Made by a program: the position numbers and the translations under genes. A stretch of DNA of 64,000 nt from Coccinella septempunctata (lineage: Eukaryota; Arthropoda; Insecta; Coleoptera; Coccinellidae): positions 15,012,001-15,076,000 of the forward strand of contig NC_058190.1 of assembly GCF_907165205.1 (NCBI RefSeq), written 5' to 3'. This document shows, one piece after another, positions 60,141 through 64,000 of this stretch. Position 1 is the stretch's first letter. Each line of letters opens with the position of its first letter. Under the pieces are notes generated by a model that did not search any database, had not been told where the DNA came from, and saw only the letters and a list, made by a program, of their open reading frames with translations.

Positions 60141-63100
60141 GCGAATCCAAAAATCTAAACGCCGCCTAGCGGCCAAATCACTAACCTAGAAAGTGAGTAA
60201 TAATTTGAGTTTAACTTCTTTGGGTTAGATATTTTCATTACATATTCGGTTACCAGTGAACTATATTCACAAAATTTTTTGGATGTCTGACTAGAAAAAT
60301 AGGTATTAAAATAATTTAGTGAGTATTTATATCAGGGTCATTCAGTTGAGAAACTATTTACCAATTTTCACTATAATTTTAGGTTAGGAGATATCTTTGT
60401 TCTAGATGAATTTTCTAGTGTTGGACGATTAAGAAAGGCAATGCGAATATTCATTTCCATGATTTTGATAGTGCCTCGAAACCTGAGCAGAAGAAAGTAT
60501 ACGATATTATATTTCTGACATAACTGAAGTTGTACATGCATTACTGGACTTGCAATCTTCAAGAAAATGAAAAGTAGTGATTTGACTTGGAATTTTGCAA
60601 GCAGTTGAAAGCGATCAATAATTAAACCGTTCGACAAGAATTTCAAATTTCGTTAATGAAATTACAACTGTAGAATTAATTTTCAGGCGGTCTTGTTGAG
60701 TTGGTTGTAATTGCTGGAAAATAATTTCTGTGTTGGCATTTTGAACTGCATAATATGTTTTCATCCAAATAAATTATCTCAAATATTTACATTAATTTAT
60801 TTCCACAAATTACATAATTCATGTGAGTGTGATATTAGAATGAATCTTCTGGATATAAGTTCTTGTAAAATCTTCATCAAACGACACCAACATGTTCAGG
60901 AAAGTTCTGGAGGAACCCGAGCACAATCAATAATCCCATAATTATTCACTACCTTTACAAATATCTCTATAATCGAATGAAATCTACGATAACATTGCTT
61001 TCACAATAGAGTTTTCACCATAGATTAGAGTTATGTAGATTGGAAACTTCCATACCACGAGACGAAACCGTTTTTTTGCGCCCTCTCTTAACCTGGGGTG
61101 AATTAATAGGTGTTTCTTTCAATATACAGTTAATAGATGACGCTAGAAAAAAGTAGATTTCCTTCAACTTCATTCACAGGACAAGGAGAGAAGTGTGTTC
61201 TGTCATTTGAAATTTTGAAGATTAATCTTTTCGAATTGAAATGTTTGAAAATATTTTATATATCCTAGTTTAGGCAGCGAGTTATTATTCCTATAATTTT
61301 GTGAGGTTTTTTTCATCCCCTTCAGGTAATGCGAAGAACATTTTTAGTTAACTGTTTTATTTTTACCTATTGAATTATGCATTTTCAAATGGACTTGTGA
61401 ACATTCGATACATGTTTGAAGTTGTAACGAACGATACTACCAATTTTACTCACTTATGAAATGACTCAATTTTAATATTTTTCAACTATTGATCAAAAAG
61501 GTATCGGAAAGAGTAAATATCAAAAGGGAAAATATCAAACTATATTTCCGGATATCCGATTAGAAAAAAAAATTCATTCCCGTGCTGGAGAAGGCGTAAT
61601 TCTACGTGAAAGTTACGATTGCGGCGACTGTGAAATAGCTTATCATGAAAAACTTTCCTATACCTACTAAAATGGTTCGAATTTAAGACTGGACTCCTGG
61701 TATAAACGAAAAAATAAACCTTTATAGAGTATATTTTATTACTTGTTGATCCATGCAATTAATAAAATAATACTCTAAAGAATGCCATATTATCCTTATT
61801 TTTTCCTTTGCATTAATCGGTTTTTTACTTTGAAAATTATGCGAATGAAAGAATACTACTGCGGTTATTTATTCGTATCATAAAAACACTAAACTACTGA
61901 TATTTCAGCTGAACTAAATACCAGTACATTGGTGTTTATGTTATTTGATACGAATAAATTGTCAAGTAGTTTTCTTGCGTTCACATGGACAACTCGAATT
62001 TCCTGCAATGTATGGAGAATATACTGAAAACACAGAAATTATACTCGTTCTTTTTGTTTGACAACACACAGCTTTTTTTTCAAAACCAGATCTACTCAAG
62101 CTTCACCCCAGTCCACCAGAGGTCGCGGTGAACAATGTTTCAAAATATTGTGAGAGTTTCCTATCTACACCACCTTAATCTATGGTTTTCACGATGATTA
62201 CTCATTTTCCGCCATGTTTGTTGACAAGTCGCAGCGCCCTCATCGGTAGTTGGATTCGCCATTGAACTCCATGAGAGTTCAATGGGATTCGCCAATTAAA
62301 AGGAGCGTTCGGCCAGTAGACTCTATAGGCGAATCCAACTACCGATGAGGGCGCTGCGACTTGTCAACAAACATGGCGGAAAATGAGTAATCATCGTGAA
62401 AACTCTATTGTGAAAGCAATGTTATCGTAGATTTTATTCGATTATAGAGATATTTGTGAAGGTAGTGAATAATTATGGGATTATTGATTGTGCTCGGGTT
62501 CCTCCAGAACTTTCCTGAACATGTTGGTGTCGTTTGATGGAAGATTTTACAAGAACTTATATCCAGAAGATTTCATTCTATCATCACACTCACATGAATT
62601 ATGTAATTTGTGGAAATAAATGAATGTAAATATTTGAGATAATTTATTTGGATGAAAACATATTATGCAGTTCAAAATGCCAACACAGAAATTATTTTCC
62701 AGTAATTACAACTAACTCAACAAGACCGCCTGAAAATTAATTCTACAGTTGTAATTTCATTAACGAAATTTGAAATTCTTGTCGAACGGTTTAATTATTG
62801 ATCACTTTCAACTGCTTGCAAAATTCCAAGTCAAATCACTACTTTTCATTTAAAATGTTCCCAACGTATCATCCCTTGAAGATTGCAAGTCCAGTAATGC
62901 ATGTACAACTTCAGGTATGTCAGAAATTTAATCTCATATACTTTCTTCTGCTCAGGTTTCTCGGCACTATTGAAATCATGGAAATGAAAATTCGCATTGC
63001 CTTTCTTAATCGTCCAACACTAGAAAATTCATCTAGAACAAAGATATCTCCTAACCTAAAATTATAGTGAAAATTGGTAAATAGTTTCTCAACTGAATGA

Positions 63101-63297
63101 CACTGATATAAATACTCACTAAATTATTTTAATACCTATTTTTCTAGTCAGACATCCAAAAAGTTTTGTGAATATAGTCCACTGGTAACCGAATATGTTA
63201 TGAAAATATCTAACCCAAAGAAGTAAAACACAAGTTATTACTCACTTTCTAGGTTTGTGATTTGGCCGCTAGGCGGCGTTTAGATTTTTGGATTCGC
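60141..63297. repeat. 3.2-kb inverted repeat, arms near 0.9 kb
   Basis: The left arm 60141-61018 and right arm 62396-63297 are inverse copies with a low percentage of differences, beginning GCGAATCC and TAAACGCCGCCTAGCGGCC. The 1.4-kb centre is unrelated on its two sides except for a nested 220-bp palindrome at its right edge. Frames inside the arms mirror one another (for example 60371-60646 minus and 62798-63067 plus) and encode nothing recognisable. Confidence 0.85.
62185..62404. repeat. nested perfect palindrome, 76-bp arms
   Basis: The arms run from GTTTTCACGATGATTACTCA through GGCGCTGCGACTTG-type sequence to GGATTCGCC and back. The 68-base loop contains a further hairpin ATTGAACTC/GAGTTCAAT (62261-62283). 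The same ATTGAACTCTATG hairpin recurs at 63399-63434. Confidence 0.85.
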
Positions 63298-64000
63298 CAA
63301 TAAGTCTATAAGCACTTTTTGTTCCGTGTCGTTCGTTCTAGGCGGAGTGGAGTTTTCGGAATCAACTCTATGAGCCCCAGCTCCCAAGGTGGGGCGCGCA
63401 TTGAACTCTATGGGAACTTCATAGAGTTCAATGGGGGCGCGAAAGGAGTTTGTGTAGAAGTAGGGTTATGAAACGAGACAAACCATAAAAAAACAACTTA
63501 TAAACAAACTATTCATAAAACTGTAGAATTTCCGTTTAATCCACACTAAGAATTATCTATTCATATACATTTTCGAACAAATTTCATTCAAATTCAAATT
63601 TTTCCCATGATTTTTGTGGTTGACATTTGTCATTCGTTCATTCAAAAATTGCCAATTTGTACAAGCTCCATTAGCCCTAGCTGATCTGTGATGTGATAAA
63701 ACTCTAGTTCTACTCGCTCTGTACCGGTGTTTACTGGCCGAACGTAGTCTAAATATCCAACGACCAACAAACAAACGACCCAGGGCCTCATTTGACTCAA
63801 TTTAAAAGTAATATAATATCTGTTGAACAAAAATGGGTAAGCTATATGAAACTGCATATACTTGGTAAAATAATATGTTGTGAATGATGATGAATTTTAG
63901 AGCCCCTATCATTTCAAATTCAAAATCGTTTGATGGACACTAGGAAAGTTTTCCCTTTGTCAATCGAAAAAATATATCAACACTTTAGGATTTCTCATAT
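63298..64000. other. right edge of window, unassigned
   Basis: One hairpin (GCATTGAACTCTATGGG and its inverse, 63397-63436) is present. An ATGG|GTAAGC near 63834 would suit a first-exon start plus donor on the plus strand, but nothing else supports a gene. Confidence 0.35.

Noticed and set aside
60371..60646. Minus-strand frame mirrored at 62798-63067 plus
   Set aside because: They are the two arms of an inverted repeat; the protein similarity is a consequence of DNA duplication and no domain is seen.

Overview
This is AT-rich eukaryotic DNA, most likely from an insect. It contains an intron-rich host gene, an insect-type errantivirus-like env-bearing LTR element, Jockey-type retrotransposons, BEL/Pao remnants, Tc1/mariner-type and hAT elements and many MITEs. 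Beetle or hemipteran is only a guess; no rRNA, bacterial operon or CRISPR array is visible.

Host gene. Seven minus-strand exons (58430 down to 17781) join at consensus splice sites into one uninterrupted frame of exactly 937 codons. I read them as Claspin, the replication-fork/ATR-CHK1 mediator. The 3' exons are missing, either left of the window or unrecognised. Introns range from 56 bp to about 20.7 kb and carry most of the mobile DNA in the window.

Layout. 1-3780: 3' part of an errantivirus-like element, with a TARG1/OARD1-like macrodomain in the pol frame upstream of integrase, a broken env and a 3' LTR. 3780-6310: 5'-truncated non-LTR element. 6490-17780: dispersed repeats, a 1.6-kb palindrome, a Penelope-like hammerhead remnant and a 3.4-kb TIR element. 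17781-20665: Claspin exons 7, 6 and 5 with a fold-back element in intron 5. 20870-25584: a repeat copy split by a hAT MITE, a hAT transposase fossil and a Jockey copy split by a pogo-like MITE. 25821-26786: Claspin exon 4. 26787-36687: intron 3, with a THAP-domain fossil, a perfect 1,424-bp tandem duplication and a mariner split by a solo LTR. 36688-37150: Claspin exons 3 and 2. 37151-57815: intron 1, with BEL/Pao remnants, an internally deleted minus-strand non-LTR element, a hAT MITE rich in TATCGATA, a full-length Jockey nested in a DDE DNA transposon, and a 3.6-kb element holding a short LTR element with inverted outer LTRs. 57816-58430: Claspin exon 1. 58431-64000: upstream flank full of fold-back repeats, including a 3.2-kb inverted repeat.

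Most valuable observations: the macrodomain-integrase fusion in a retroelement; nested insertions whose target duplications can be read exactly, in one case restoring a reading frame; the inverted-LTR composite; and the exon chain of the host gene, which a naive annotation would lose among the transposons.
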